Positions 9,343 to 18,100 of a DNA stretch of 64,000 nt are shown here, piece by piece. This DNA comes from Tatumella terrea (GTDB taxonomy: Bacteria; Pseudomonadota; Gammaproteobacteria; Enterobacterales; Enterobacteriaceae). How positions within the stretch are numbered: the first letter of the stretch is position 1; each line of letters starts with the position of its first letter. Where the stretch lies: assembly GCF_039523755.1 (NCBI RefSeq), contig NZ_BAAAFX010000013.1, positions 248,001 to 312,000 on the forward strand, given 5' to 3'. Below the pieces are notes generated by a model, which did no database searches, was not told where the DNA came from, and saw nothing but the letters and a program-made list of their open reading frames with translations. Both the position numbers and the translations under genes were made by a program.

Positions 9343-10537
9343 TATCATTATACCGCCGCCGGCCGGCCGCGGAGGGCTGCGTCCGGTGCTGACCGCGCAA
9401 TTTTTCTCGGCGTTCGGCGATAACGCGCTGTTATTTGCGACCCTGGCATTGATGAAAAATAATGACTACCCGGCCTGGTCGCAACCTGTGCTACAGATGG
9501 TTTTCGTGGTGGCCTACATTCTGCTGGCCCCCTTTGTCGGGCAGTTTGCGGACAGCTTTCCTAAAGGCCGGGTAATGATGGTCGCCAACGGCCTGAAATT
9601 TATCGGGGCGGTGCTGATCGGCATTAACGTTAATCCTTTTATCGGTTACGGACTGGTCGGTGTCGGTGCCGCGGCATACTCCCCCGCGAAGTACGGCATC
9701 CTGGGGGAACTGATGCCCGAGGAGCAACTGATCCGGGGGAACGGATTAATGGAAAGCTCTACCATTGCCGCGATCCTGCTGGGATCGCTGTCCGGCGGAA
9801 TGCTTGCCGACTGGCATGTTTCCACGGCCCTGCTGATGTGTGCTGTCATCTACGCACTGGCGGTGCTGGCGAATATCATGATCCCGGGACTGCCGGCCGC
9901 CCGGCCGGCACAATACCGTCATCTGCGGGTGATGCTGGAGGAATTTCTGGCCGCCTGCCGCACCCTCTGGCAGGACAGTGAAACCCGCTTCTCGCTGATC
10001 GGCACCAGCCTGTTCTGGGGGGCCGGGGTAACGCTTCGTTTCCTGCTGGTGCTGTGGGTGCCGGTGGCATTAGGGATCACCGACAACACCACGCCGACGC
10101 TGCTGAATGCGCTGGTGGCCGTCGGTATCGTCGGTGGGGCATTGCTGGCCGGCAGGCTGATTACCCTGAAGAATACCCGGCGCTGCTTCCCTGCGGGTAT
10201 TTTGCTGGGCGGGGTGGTGATTATTTTTACCCTGATGCACCACATGTACACTGCCGGTTTCTGGCTGATCATGGCCGGTGTCTGTGGCGGGGTGTTTGTC
10301 GTGCCACTGAATGCGTTGTTACAGGTTCGTGGCCGGGCATCGGTCGGGGCCGGTTATGCCATTGCGGTACAGAATCTGGGTGAAAATGTCGCCATGCTGG
10401 GGATGCTGGCGATCTATACCCTGGCGGTCAGACTGGGTGCACCTCCGGTTGCGACCGGCTGTGCCTTCGGCGGCTTATTCGCATTGGGGATCACACTGCT
10501 CTGGAGCTGGCAGTGGCTGAAACACCGTCGACAGTGA
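9335..10537 (+). CDS. lplT: Lysophospholipid transporter LplT
   Basis: Major-facilitator-type inner-membrane protein of 400 residues (E. coli 397). It flips 2-acyl lysophospholipids inward, where Aas acylates them. The sequence is a run of about 12 hydrophobic segments starting after a short polar N-terminus (LRPVLTAQFFSAFGDNALLF). The typical loop residues GQFADSFPKGRVM follow the second helix. The start lies inside the end of aas, so the two are translationally coupled. A bidirectional hairpin separates it from the convergent tas gene. Confidence 0.96.
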   Translation: MSNIIIPPPAGRGGLRPVLTAQFFSAFGDNALLFATLALMKNNDYPAWSQPVLQMVFVVAYILLAPFVGQFADSFPKGRVMMVANGLKFIGAVLIGINVNPFIGYGLVGVGAAAYSPAKYGILGELMPEEQLIRGNGLMESSTIAAILLGSLSGGMLADWHVSTALLMCAVIYALAVLANIMIPGLPAARPAQYRHLRVMLEEFLAACRTLWQDSETRFSLIGTSLFWGAGVTLRFLLVLWVPVALGITDNTTPTLLNALVAVGIVGGALLAGRLITLKNTRRCFPAGILLGGVVIIFTLMHHMYTAGFWLIMAGVCGGVFVVPLNALLQVRGRASVGAGYAIAVQNLGENVAMLGMLAIYTLAVRLGAPPVATGCAFGGLFALGITLLWSWQWLKHRRQ

Positions 10538-10539
10538 GG

Positions 10540-10567
10540 TTTCTGCACCGCGTGGCGGTGCAGAAAA
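10540..10567. terminator. Bidirectional terminator between lplT and tas
   Basis: The inverted repeat TTTCTGCACCGC/GCGGTGCAGAAA with a 3-base loop sits exactly between the convergent stops of lplT and tas. It is flanked by an A run on the plus strand, which gives U's for tas transcription. Confidence 0.75.
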
Positions 10568-10574
10568 AGGCCGG

Positions 10575-11615
10575 TCAGGGGGCAGGGTAGGTAAAGCGGC
10601 GATGGATAGCTTCCAGCTCTGCGATGACTTCTGCACTCAGCGTGAGATTAGCACTGTCGATATTGATTTTCAGCTGTTCGGGAGTGGTGGCACCCAGCAG
10701 GGTACTGGCGACAAAAGGTTGCTGGCGGACAAATGCCAGTGCCATCTGTGACGGGTCCAGCCCGTGCCGCTCAGCCAGTGCCACATAGGCTGCAATCGCC
10801 TGTGATGACTGTTCACCGGAGTATCGGGTAAAACGGCTGAACAGGGTATTTCTCGCCCCGGCAGGTTGCCTGCCATTCAGGTATTTTCCGCTTAGCGTAC
10901 CAAAAGCCAGCGATGAGTAAGCCAGCAGCTCTACCCCTTCATACTGACTGATTTCTGCCAGACCGACTTCAAAACTGCGATTCAGCAGGCTATACGGGTT
11001 CTGAATGGTCACAATCCGTGGCAGGTCATGCTTTTCTGCCAGTTGCAGATAGCGCATCACGCCCCATGCGGTTTCGTTAGATACCCCGATATAACGGATC
11101 TTGCCGGCACGGACCTGCTCAGTCAGTGCCTCCAGGGTCTCCAGCAGGGTCACCGGCACGTTTTCGTCGGTATACTCATAGCCCAGACGACCAAAAAAGT
11201 TGGCAGGCCGTTGTGGCCAGTGCAACTGATAGAGGTCGAGATAATCGGTATTCAGTCGCTGCAGGCTGGCATCTAAGGCGGCGCGGATATTTTTACGGTC
11301 CAGCGCCTGACCCGGACGGATCGAGGCATCATTGCCACGTACCGGACCGGCCACTTTACTCGCCAGTACGATTTTGTCGCGGTTACCGGTCTTCTTCAGC
11401 CAGCTGCCGATATATTTTTCCGTCAGTCCCTGGGTTTCCGGGCGTGGCGGAACGGGATACATCTCGGCAGTATCGATCAGGTTAATCCCCTGGCTCAGGG
11501 CAAAATCGAGCTGTGCATGGGCATCGGCTTCACTGTTTTGCTCACCAAAGGTCATGGTACCCAGTCCCAGCTGACTGACTTCCAGCGAACTATGGGGAAT
11601 GCGGTGATAATGCAT
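10575..11615 (-). CDS. tas: Aldo/keto reductase family oxidoreductase Tas
   Basis: NADP(H)-dependent aldo/keto reductase-like protein of 346 residues, the same length as E. coli Tas. The N-terminus MHYHRIPHSSLEVSQLGLGTMTFG is the family start. The catalytic tetrad region is visible as LIDTAEMYP (Asp, Tyr) with Lys in LASKVAG and His in YQLHWPQRP. The cofactor-binding C-terminal part contains ASTLLGATTPEQL. Its physiological substrate is not known; E. coli tas was found through suppression of a tyrosine/prephenate dehydrogenase defect. It is a single gene, convergent with lplT. Confidence 0.95.
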   Translation of the reverse strand: MHYHRIPHSSLEVSQLGLGTMTFGEQNSEADAHAQLDFALSQGINLIDTAEMYPVPPRPETQGLTEKYIGSWLKKTGNRDKIVLASKVAGPVRGNDASIRPGQALDRKNIRAALDASLQRLNTDYLDLYQLHWPQRPANFFGRLGYEYTDENVPVTLLETLEALTEQVRAGKIRYIGVSNETAWGVMRYLQLAEKHDLPRIVTIQNPYSLLNRSFEVGLAEISQYEGVELLAYSSLAFGTLSGKYLNGRQPAGARNTLFSRFTRYSGEQSSQAIAAYVALAERHGLDPSQMALAFVRQQPFVASTLLGATTPEQLKINIDSANLTLSAEVIAELEAIHRRFTYPAP

Positions 11616-11733
11616 TGCTGGCTTCCTTCTGTGGTTACGGGTAAAAAAGGCCTCTCCGGACTATAACCGGCGAAATGATGGCGCGAAAGGAAAAAGTACC
11701 CGCGACTGCCGCCGGAACAGCGGCAGGCTGAAA

Positions 11734-11958
11734 TCAGCGTTCGATAATGCCGGAAATCTCATCCCCGTTGATCTGAACCTGATTCCCTGACTCATCGGTG
11801 TACTGGACGAGCCCTGTATCTTTATCGATCTCCGGTTTGCCTTGGGTCATGATCATATGGCCGTCTTTGGTGGCCATGACATAATGGCTGCTGCAGCCGC
11901 CAAGCAGCAGTGCGCTGAGCATCAGGCCGCCGCCTGCAATGATACGTAATCCGTTCAT
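11734..11958 (-). CDS. ygdR: YgdI/YgdR family small lipoprotein (DUF903)
   Basis: Small outer-membrane-type lipoprotein of 74 residues with signal MNGLRIIAGGGLMLSALLLGGCSS and lipobox LLGGC. The mature part is the DUF903 SH3-like fold, with the family motif YVMATKDGHMIMTQGKP and a later DTGLVQYTD. I start it at the ATG at 11958, because AGGAGA lies just upstream of it and would fall inside the coding sequence of the longer version starting at 11970. A GC-rich hairpin at about 11705-11728 follows the stop. A paralogue lies at 38936-39163. Function is unknown beyond envelope localisation. Confidence 0.9.
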   Translation of the reverse strand: MNGLRIIAGGGLMLSALLLGGCSSHYVMATKDGHMIMTQGKPEIDKDTGLVQYTDESGNQVQINGDEISGIIER

Positions 11959-12093
11959 GGCTCTCCTCATGTGCAGTTGTCATTTTATTACAGGTTATAG
12001 TAATAAATGATTTCTCTGCCACAGACAAACAGCAGCGCTATGAAACCGACGATAAAGCGCAAAAAAACGTGAAAATCAGATAAAAACCGGGAT

Positions 12094-12138
12094 GTCCGGC
12101 GGAAGTTTCCCGTCACAGAGACGGCCTTCCGCCGGCGG
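12094..12138. repeat. REP-like palindrome, copy 1
   Basis: The arms GTCCGGCGGAAG (12094-12105) and CTTCCGCCGG (12126-12135) enclose an inner stem CCGTC/GACGG. The same outer arms, around a different centre, recur at 36179-36222. It lies just downstream of the minus-strand ygdQ stop, so it may also act as that gene's terminator. Confidence 0.6.
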
Positions 12139-12142
12139 AGGG

Positions 12143-12859
12143 TTAATGTGATTTGTTCTTACTTCGCAACAGGTTAAGCATCTCCACGCCCATCGAGAAG
12201 AACATGGCGAAATAGATATAGCCTTTCGGTACGTGTATCGACACACTCTCCAGGATCAGGGTGAAGCCGACCAGGATCAGAAATGCCAGCGCCAGCATCT
12301 TAATGGTCGGATGACGGTCAACGAACTCGCCGATAGCCTTTGCCGCAAACATCATCATAATCACCGCAATCACCACTGCGGCCATCATAATAAACAGATG
12401 GTCAGACAGACCCACGGCGGTGATCACTGAATCCAGGCTGAAAATAATATCGAGCAGCATGATCTGGACAATCGCCCCGGCAAAAGAAGACACGCGACTC
12501 TCGTGCACTTCTTCGCCCCCTTCGATGGTTTCATGGATCTCTTTGGCCGATTTCCAGATCAGGAACAGCCCGCCCGCCATCAGAATAAGATCCCGCAGCG
12601 ATAGGGCATGATCAAACACGGTAAACAGCGGATGAGTCAGTCGCACCACCCAGGCGATAGACGCCAGCAGTGCCAGACGCATCAGCATCGCCGCCATCAG
12701 ACCCAGTTTACGGGCTTTATCCTGTTGTTTCTCAGGGAGCTTAGCCACCACCAGCGACAGAAAAATAATATTGTCGATACCCAGAACCACTTCCAGCACT
12801 ATCAGTGTCCCCAGCGCCAGCCAGGCATTGGGATCAGCAATCCACTCAAACATATTCAC
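12143..12859 (-). CDS. ygdQ: TerC/YgdQ family integral membrane protein
   Basis: Inner-membrane protein of 238 residues with about seven hydrophobic helices (E. coli YgdQ 237). The N-terminus MNMFEWIADPNAWLALGTLIVLEVVLGIDNIIFLSL holds the acidic EVVLGIDN motif of the TerC family. The second acidic motif is in the middle as LLDIIFSLDSVITAVG. Both are thought to bind metal within the membrane. Members have been linked to tellurite resistance or metal export, but the role of YgdQ itself is undefined. It lies next to mutH on the same strand with a 66-base gap, as in E. coli. Confidence 0.94.
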   Translation of the reverse strand: MNMFEWIADPNAWLALGTLIVLEVVLGIDNIIFLSLVVAKLPEKQQDKARKLGLMAAMLMRLALLASIAWVVRLTHPLFTVFDHALSLRDLILMAGGLFLIWKSAKEIHETIEGGEEVHESRVSSFAGAIVQIMLLDIIFSLDSVITAVGLSDHLFIMMAAVVIAVIMMMFAAKAIGEFVDRHPTIKMLALAFLILVGFTLILESVSIHVPKGYIYFAMFFSMGVEMLNLLRSKNKSH

Positions 12860-12925
12860 ATCAATCCTAAACGAAAGCTAAACAAAGAGTATAACCGGGC
12901 AGGATTAATCGGTTACAGTAAAAAA

Positions 12926-13612
12926 TCACAGCAGAAAATGGCGGGCCAGCAGCGGCCCGGTAAAGGTTTTCTTCAGATAGAAGCCGCGGGGCAGCGTCAT
13001 GATGGGCTGGCCCTGTGCACCGATGCCCTCCGTGAGGGCTTTACGGTTGGCGGCTTTCGGGCGGATTTGCAGATACTGACCGTGGCGGGCGGTAATTTTA
13101 TCCACGTCACCCAGTACAATCATTTCCATCAGTTCCTCCCAGTCCGCGCGCAGCTGTTCCTCCTCTTCCGGGGTAGGGCTCCACAATAACGGGGTGCCTA
13201 TCCGTCGCTGTTTCAGGGGCAGGGACCGTTCGCCTTCCACCGGCACCCATAAGACACGCGATAACTTATGACGCAGGTGGCAGTGCTGCCAGCTGACACC
13301 GGTATTACCGGTTAACGGCGCAACACAGACAAAGGTGGTTTCCAGTGGCTGCCCCCGGCTATCCACAGGTATGGTTTTCAGTTCGATCCCCAGATGCGCA
13401 AAGTCCTGTTCCGCCTTACTGCCTGCCGACGCCCCGAGGTGCCATTCGATCAGGGTCCCTATCCAGCCCTTATCCCGGCGAAGATCGGCCGGCACCGGCA
13501 GGGAGAACGTAGCAGCCAGTTCTTCCAGTGTTTGTCCGGCGAGCGCATAAGCACGCTGCAGTAATACCTGTTCATTTTCCGGGGCGGCCAGAGGTGCCGG
13601 CGAGTCAGACAT
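12926..13612 (-). CDS. mutH: DNA mismatch repair endonuclease MutH
   Basis: Methyl-directed mismatch repair endonuclease of 228 residues (E. coli 229). It nicks the unmethylated strand at hemimethylated GATC sites when activated by MutS-MutL. The metal-binding DX(n)EXK motif is present as DFAHLGIELKTIP, with Asp, Glu and Lys in the expected spacing. GWIGTLIEWHLGASAGSKAEQ precedes it, as in the family. The C-terminus ending TFTGPLLARHFLL is the region that contacts MutL. It is transcribed away from the DnaA-box-rich intergenic region. Confidence 0.97.
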   Translation of the reverse strand: MSDSPAPLAAPENEQVLLQRAYALAGQTLEELAATFSLPVPADLRRDKGWIGTLIEWHLGASAGSKAEQDFAHLGIELKTIPVDSRGQPLETTFVCVAPLTGNTGVSWQHCHLRHKLSRVLWVPVEGERSLPLKQRRIGTPLLWSPTPEEEEQLRADWEELMEMIVLGDVDKITARHGQYLQIRPKAANRKALTEGIGAQGQPIMTLPRGFYLKKTFTGPLLARHFLL

Positions 13613-13799
13613 AAGCCCTCATTTAACTGATTAAAAAACAACCTGCCAGGCAGGGGGATTTATTGATACGCCTGAATGCAGTGAGTAAATCTAATAATAG
13701 CATGATTCAACGCACTTTTTTATGTACCCGGCGGGATGTCAGAAGAACAGGGGCCAGCGTTATACCTGTTTGTCATGGGTAATAAACAGGATTATACGC

Positions 13800-14130
13800 A
13801 GAGTTATCCACAGAAAAATGGGATAACTGTGTATGACCCTGACTACTGGTTCGATTTACAGCCTTGACTTTAGCGGTCCGTGCAATTTTTTTTGCGATGG
13901 TGGATAACATATCACCATAAACTGTGGATAAAAATAGCGATGGTTATTTTTTGTTCTTCCCGCTAAGTTATTTGCGGCACGGCCCGTAAAACCCTTATTT
14001 TTTGCCTGTGGTTAATTGCTTAACTAAATGAAATATAGCAATTTATTTTTTATTTCCTCACCCGGTGCTTTACGGGGGATTTCGCTATTATTCAGGGAAA
14101 TCCCGTGTTCTGCACAAAGCTATCCACAGA
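13800..14130. other. DARS2: DnaA-box cluster, probable DARS2 (DnaA-reactivating sequence)
   Basis: The 684-base gene-free stretch between mutH and rppH holds several 9-mers close to the DnaA box. Two are exact: TTATCCACA at 13804-13812 and TGTGGATAA (reverse) at 13923-13931. Three have one mismatch: TGTGTATGA (reverse) at 13828-13836, GGTGGATAA (reverse) at 13899-13907 and CTATCCACA at 14120-14128. The stretch is AT-rich. In E. coli the mutH-rppH (ygdP) interval is DARS2, which promotes exchange of ADP-DnaA to ATP-DnaA and so promotes initiation. Position and boxes agree, but IHF and Fis sites could not be assigned by eye. Confidence 0.8.
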
Positions 14131-14296
14131 AAAGGTGCATAAAATCAGGCTCTCTGACCGGTCTCTGTTTATAACTCTAAGGTTTTTTGTGGGTTATCCC
14201 TGATTTATTCTGTCGAATCCCTGTCAGCCAGTGGTTTACCGCCTGTAAGGAGTATGAAACAATCAGGCTATCTAAAGATAGCTTTGAGGTAGTCTG

Positions 14297-14824
14297 GTGA
14301 TCGATGATGATGGCTACCGCCCGAATGTTGGGATCGTAATCTGTAACAGGCAAGGACAGGTTCTGTGGGCCAGGCGTTTCGGACAACACTCCTGGCAGTT
14401 TCCTCAGGGAGGCATTAATCCCGGAGAGACCCCGGAACAGGCGATGTATCGGGAATTGTTTGAAGAAGTCGGCTTACATCGTAAAGATGTACGGATTATC
14501 GCCTCTACCCGTAACTGGTTGCGTTACAAATTGCCCAAACGTTTGGTGCGTTGGGATACCCGGCCGGTGTGTATCGGCCAGAAACAAAAATGGTTTCTGC
14601 TGCAACTGCAATGCCACGAGAATGCCATTAATGTCCAGGGAAGCAGTACCCCTGAATTTGATGGCTGGCGCTGGGTAAGTTTCTGGTACCCGGTGCGCCA
14701 GGTTGTCTCTTTCAAACGTGATGTTTATCGCCGCGTGATGAAAGAGTTCGCGACTGTGGTGATGTCTGCAACAGAGAATTCACTGCCACGCAGTCAACAG
14801 CCCGGCCGAAGAAAAAGAGGATAG
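14297..14824 (+). CDS. rppH: RNA pyrophosphohydrolase RppH (Nudix)
   Basis: Removes phosphates from the 5' triphosphate (or diphosphate) end of mRNAs, starting RNase E-dependent decay. It has 175 residues. The start is GTG, as in E. coli, giving MIDDDGYRPNVGIVICN. The Nudix box GX5EX7REUXEEXGU is present at about residues 38-60, beginning GGINPGETPEQAMYREL and ending FEEVGL. The basic C-terminus RRKRG is conserved. It is separated from ptsP by 3 bases, so the two form an operon as in E. coli. Confidence 0.97.
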   Translation: MIDDDGYRPNVGIVICNRQGQVLWARRFGQHSWQFPQGGINPGETPEQAMYRELFEEVGLHRKDVRIIASTRNWLRYKLPKRLVRWDTRPVCIGQKQKWFLLQLQCHENAINVQGSSTPEFDGWRWVSFWYPVRQVVSFKRDVYRRVMKEFATVVMSATENSLPRSQQPGRRKRG

Positions 14825-14827
14825 AGC

Positions 14828-17083
14828 ATGGCGCTGATGCTCACCCGGTTACGCGATATTGTAGAAAAGGTAGCCAGTGCTTCCAGACTCAATGAAGCAC
14901 TCGATATACTGGTGAATGAGATCTGCCAGGCGATGGAAACCGAGGTCTGCTCGGTGTACCTGGCCGATCAGGAGCGTCAGTGCTATTACCTGATGGCAAC
15001 CCGCGGTCTGAAAAAACCGCGTGGTCGCACCATTACTCTGGCTCTGGATGAAGGGATTGTCGGACTGGTCGGTCGCCTGGCCGAACCGATTAACCTGGCC
15101 GACGCCCAGAGCCATCCCAGCTTCAAATTTATTCCTTCCGTAAAAGAAGAGCATTATCGCTCGTTTCTGGGCGCACCTATCATCAACCGTCGTCAGGTGC
15201 TTGGTGTTCTGGTGGTTCAGCAGCGTGAATTACGCTCGTTTGACGAGTCAGAAGAGTCCTTTCTGGTCACCCTGGCGACCCAGGTCGGTACGCTGCTTTC
15301 CCAGTCGCAGGTAGGGCAGCTATTCGGGGTATTTCGTCAGAGCCGTATCCGTGCCATTGCCGCCTCACCCGGGGTTGCGGTCGCCCCGGGCTGGGTTGAC
15401 CATATTCAGCCAACCCTCGAACAGGTCACCCCGGCCTCGACGCTGGATACGGCGCAGGAACGCGAACGTCTGTTACGGGCGATGAGTGAAGCCGGCGACG
15501 AATTCCGTCGCTACAGTAAGCGCTTCTCCGGCAGTATTCAGAAAGAGAGCGCGGCCATTTTTGACCTTTACTCTCACCTGCTGAGTGACCCGCGGCTGAA
15601 GAAAGACCTGCTCAGTGAGATAGACCAGGGTGCCGTGGCCGAATGGGCCGTTAAAACCGTGATCGAGCAGTACGCCGGGCAGTTTGCTGACCTGAAAGAT
15701 GCGTATCTGCGCGAACGCAGCGGCGATATTCGTGAACTCGGGCAGCGTTTACTGTTCCATCTCGATGACAGCCTGCATGGCACCAATGCCTGGCCGGAAC
15801 GTTTTGTGCTGGTGGCGGATGAACTGACCGCGACGGCACTGGCCGAAGTGCCTCCGGAACGGTTGATAGGCGTAGTGGTCCGCGACGGTGCGGCGAACTC
15901 CCATGCCGCCATTCTGACCCGGGCCATGGGCATCCCGGCGGTTATGGGAGCGGATATCCGTCCCGGACAGTTACACAAACATCTGCTGATTGTTGACGGT
16001 TACCGGGGGGAATTACTGATAGACCCTGAGCCGATACTGATCAAAGAGTATCAGCGGCTGATCCGCGAAGAGAATGCGCTCAGCGAAACCGCCGAGACCG
16101 TCGCCGGGCAGCCAGGGGTCATGAAACACGGTGAACCGGTGACTATCCTGCTGAATGCCGGTCTGAGTGCTGAGCTTGAGCAGACGATGGGAGACCGGGT
16201 CGATGGTGTCGGTCTGTACCGTACCGAAGTGCCTTTTATGTTGCAGAGTGGCTTTCCGTCGGAAGAAGAGCAGGTCGCGCAATATCAGGGCATGCTGCAG
16301 GTCTTTAATAATAAGCCGGTGACCCTGCGTACCCTGGATATCGGGGCCGATAAACAGCTGCCGTATATGCCCATCAGCGAAGAAAACCCCAGCCTGGGCT
16401 GGCGGGGAATTCGTCTGACGCTCGACCAGCCGGAAATTTTTCTGGTTCAGGTGAGGGCGATGCTGCGTGCCAATGCGGCCTCCGGTAACCTTAAAATTCT
16501 GTTACCGATGATCACCAGTATCGAGGAGATCGATGAGGCCCGTAAACTGATCGAGCGTGCAGGGCATGAAGTGGAAGAGATGCTGGGCTACGAGATCCCG
16601 CGACCTCAGGTCGGTGTCATGATAGAAGTGCCGTCGATGATTTTTCTGATACCGCAGGTGGCCCGTACGGTTGACTTTATTTCGGTCGGGACCAACGACC
16701 TGACGCAGTATCTGCTGGCCGTTGACCGGAATAATACCCGGGTGGCAAACCTTTACGACTCGCTGCATCCGTCGGTACTGAAAGCGATGTATCAGATTAA
16801 CTTAGAGGCGCGGCGCCATAACCTGCCGATCAGTGTGTGTGGTGAAATGGCCGGGGACCCGATGAGTGTGCCGCTGCTGACCGGGATGGGGTACCGCCAT
16901 TTAAGTATGAACGGTAAAAACGTATCGCGGGTGAAATACCTGCTGCGTCACCTGGATTGCAGCGAGACAGAGCAACTGGTTGCACAGGTATTACAGGCCA
17001 GTACCGCGAGTGAAGTCCGTTATCAGGTGGCCGTCTTTATGGAGCGGCGCGGACTCGGAGGGTTGATCCGCGGCGGACGTTAG
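14828..17083 (+). CDS. ptsP: Phosphoenolpyruvate-protein phosphotransferase PtsP (enzyme I Ntr)
   Basis: First enzyme of the nitrogen phosphotransferase relay (PtsP to NPr to EIIA-Ntr), 751 residues (E. coli 748). A GAF domain occupies about residues 18-160 and contains EVCSVYLAD and the start of the sensing pocket. The phosphohistidine domain carries GAANSHAAILTRAMGIPAVMG with the active His at about residue 359. The PEP-binding TIM barrel follows, with GLYRTEVPFM, DKQLPYMP and the signature ISVGTNDLTQYLLAVDR. It sits between rppH and lgt, as in E. coli. Confidence 0.97.
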   Translation: MALMLTRLRDIVEKVASASRLNEALDILVNEICQAMETEVCSVYLADQERQCYYLMATRGLKKPRGRTITLALDEGIVGLVGRLAEPINLADAQSHPSFKFIPSVKEEHYRSFLGAPIINRRQVLGVLVVQQRELRSFDESEESFLVTLATQVGTLLSQSQVGQLFGVFRQSRIRAIAASPGVAVAPGWVDHIQPTLEQVTPASTLDTAQERERLLRAMSEAGDEFRRYSKRFSGSIQKESAAIFDLYSHLLSDPRLKKDLLSEIDQGAVAEWAVKTVIEQYAGQFADLKDAYLRERSGDIRELGQRLLFHLDDSLHGTNAWPERFVLVADELTATALAEVPPERLIGVVVRDGAANSHAAILTRAMGIPAVMGADIRPGQLHKHLLIVDGYRGELLIDPEPILIKEYQRLIREENALSETAETVAGQPGVMKHGEPVTILLNAGLSAELEQTMGDRVDGVGLYRTEVPFMLQSGFPSEEEQVAQYQGMLQVFNNKPVTLRTLDIGADKQLPYMPISEENPSLGWRGIRLTLDQPEIFLVQVRAMLRANAASGNLKILLPMITSIEEIDEARKLIERAGHEVEEMLGYEIPRPQVGVMIEVPSMIFLIPQVARTVDFISVGTNDLTQYLLAVDRNNTRVANLYDSLHPSVLKAMYQINLEARRHNLPISVCGEMAGDPMSVPLLTGMGYRHLSMNGKNVSRVKYLLRHLDCSETEQLVAQVLQASTASEVRYQVAVFMERRGLGGLIRGGR

Positions 17084-17218
17084 CGGCTCATCCCCGTTTA
17101 CATTTAGCCACCCCCGGCCCCGGGTGGCTGTGCTATCATGCGCAACTCTTCGCGGTCTTCACCGGTAAAATGGTTTTTCCGGTGACAGGCTTTCAGATAG
17201 AAAGAATAATGGTGAAAG

Positions 17219-18100
17219 ATGACTAACGGCTATATCGCTTTTCCAAAATTTGACCCGGTGATTTTTTCTATCGGTCCGGTATCACTGCACTGGTACGGAT
17301 TGATGTATTTGATCGGCTTTATTTTCGCTATGTGGCTGGCCGGACGTCGCGCCGATAAACCCGGCAGTGGCTGGACCCGTAATGAAGTCGAAAATCTGCT
17401 CTATGCCGGGTTCCTCGGGGTCTTCCTGGGCGGAAGGATCGGTTATGTGCTGTTTTATAACCTGCCGCTGTTTTTACAGAATCCATTGTATCTGTTCAAA
17501 GTCTGGGATGGCGGGATGTCCTTCCATGGCGGCCTGATCGGCGTCATCGTGGTTATGCTGGTGTTTGCCCATCGTACCGGCCGTAACTTTTTCCAGATCT
17601 CTGACTTTATTGCACCGCTGATCCCTTTCGGGCTGGGTGCCGGACGTCTGGGTAATTTTATCAATGGCGAATTATGGGGCCGCGTCGACCCGAACTGTCC
17701 ATGGGCGATGTTATTCCCGGGCTCGAGGGATGAGGATCTGGCACTGGTCGCGACGCATCCGCAGTGGCAGTCATTACTGAACACCTACGGTGTCCTGCCA
17801 CGTCATCCGTCACAGCTCTATGAACTGCTGCTGGAAGGGGTGATCCTGTTTATCATCCTGAATGTATTTATTCGCAAACCGCGCCCGCTGGGAAGTGTGT
17901 CAGGTCTGTTCCTGATTGGTTACGGCGCTTTCCGTATCATCGTTGAATTCTTCCGCCAACCGGATGCCCAGCTGGGTCTGTTTGACGGTGTGATCAGTAT
18001 GGGGCAAATCCTGTCGATTCCGATGATTCTGGCCGGTGTGATTATGATGATTTGGGCTTACCGTAGAAGCTCGCTGAAACAACCGGGTGAAGTAAAATGA
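17219..18100 (+). CDS. lgt: Prolipoprotein diacylglyceryl transferase
   Basis: Inner-membrane enzyme of 293 residues that attaches diacylglycerol from phosphatidylglycerol to the lipobox Cys of prolipoproteins, the first step of lipoprotein maturation. It has about seven hydrophobic helices. The essential His is in DGGMSFHGGLIGV. The Lgt signature GRLGNFINGELWGR is near residues 143-156, with the catalytic Arg. The stop overlaps the thyA start by 4 bases (ATGA), so the pair is translationally coupled, as in E. coli. Confidence 0.97.
   Translation: MTNGYIAFPKFDPVIFSIGPVSLHWYGLMYLIGFIFAMWLAGRRADKPGSGWTRNEVENLLYAGFLGVFLGGRIGYVLFYNLPLFLQNPLYLFKVWDGGMSFHGGLIGVIVVMLVFAHRTGRNFFQISDFIAPLIPFGLGAGRLGNFINGELWGRVDPNCPWAMLFPGSRDEDLALVATHPQWQSLLNTYGVLPRHPSQLYELLLEGVILFIILNVFIRKPRPLGSVSGLFLIGYGAFRIIVEFFRQPDAQLGLFDGVISMGQILSIPMILAGVIMMIWAYRRSSLKQPGEVK

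Noticed and set aside
12608..13189. 193-residue plus-strand ORF across ygdQ-mutH
   Set aside because: It is antisense to two well-conserved genes and has no family resemblance.
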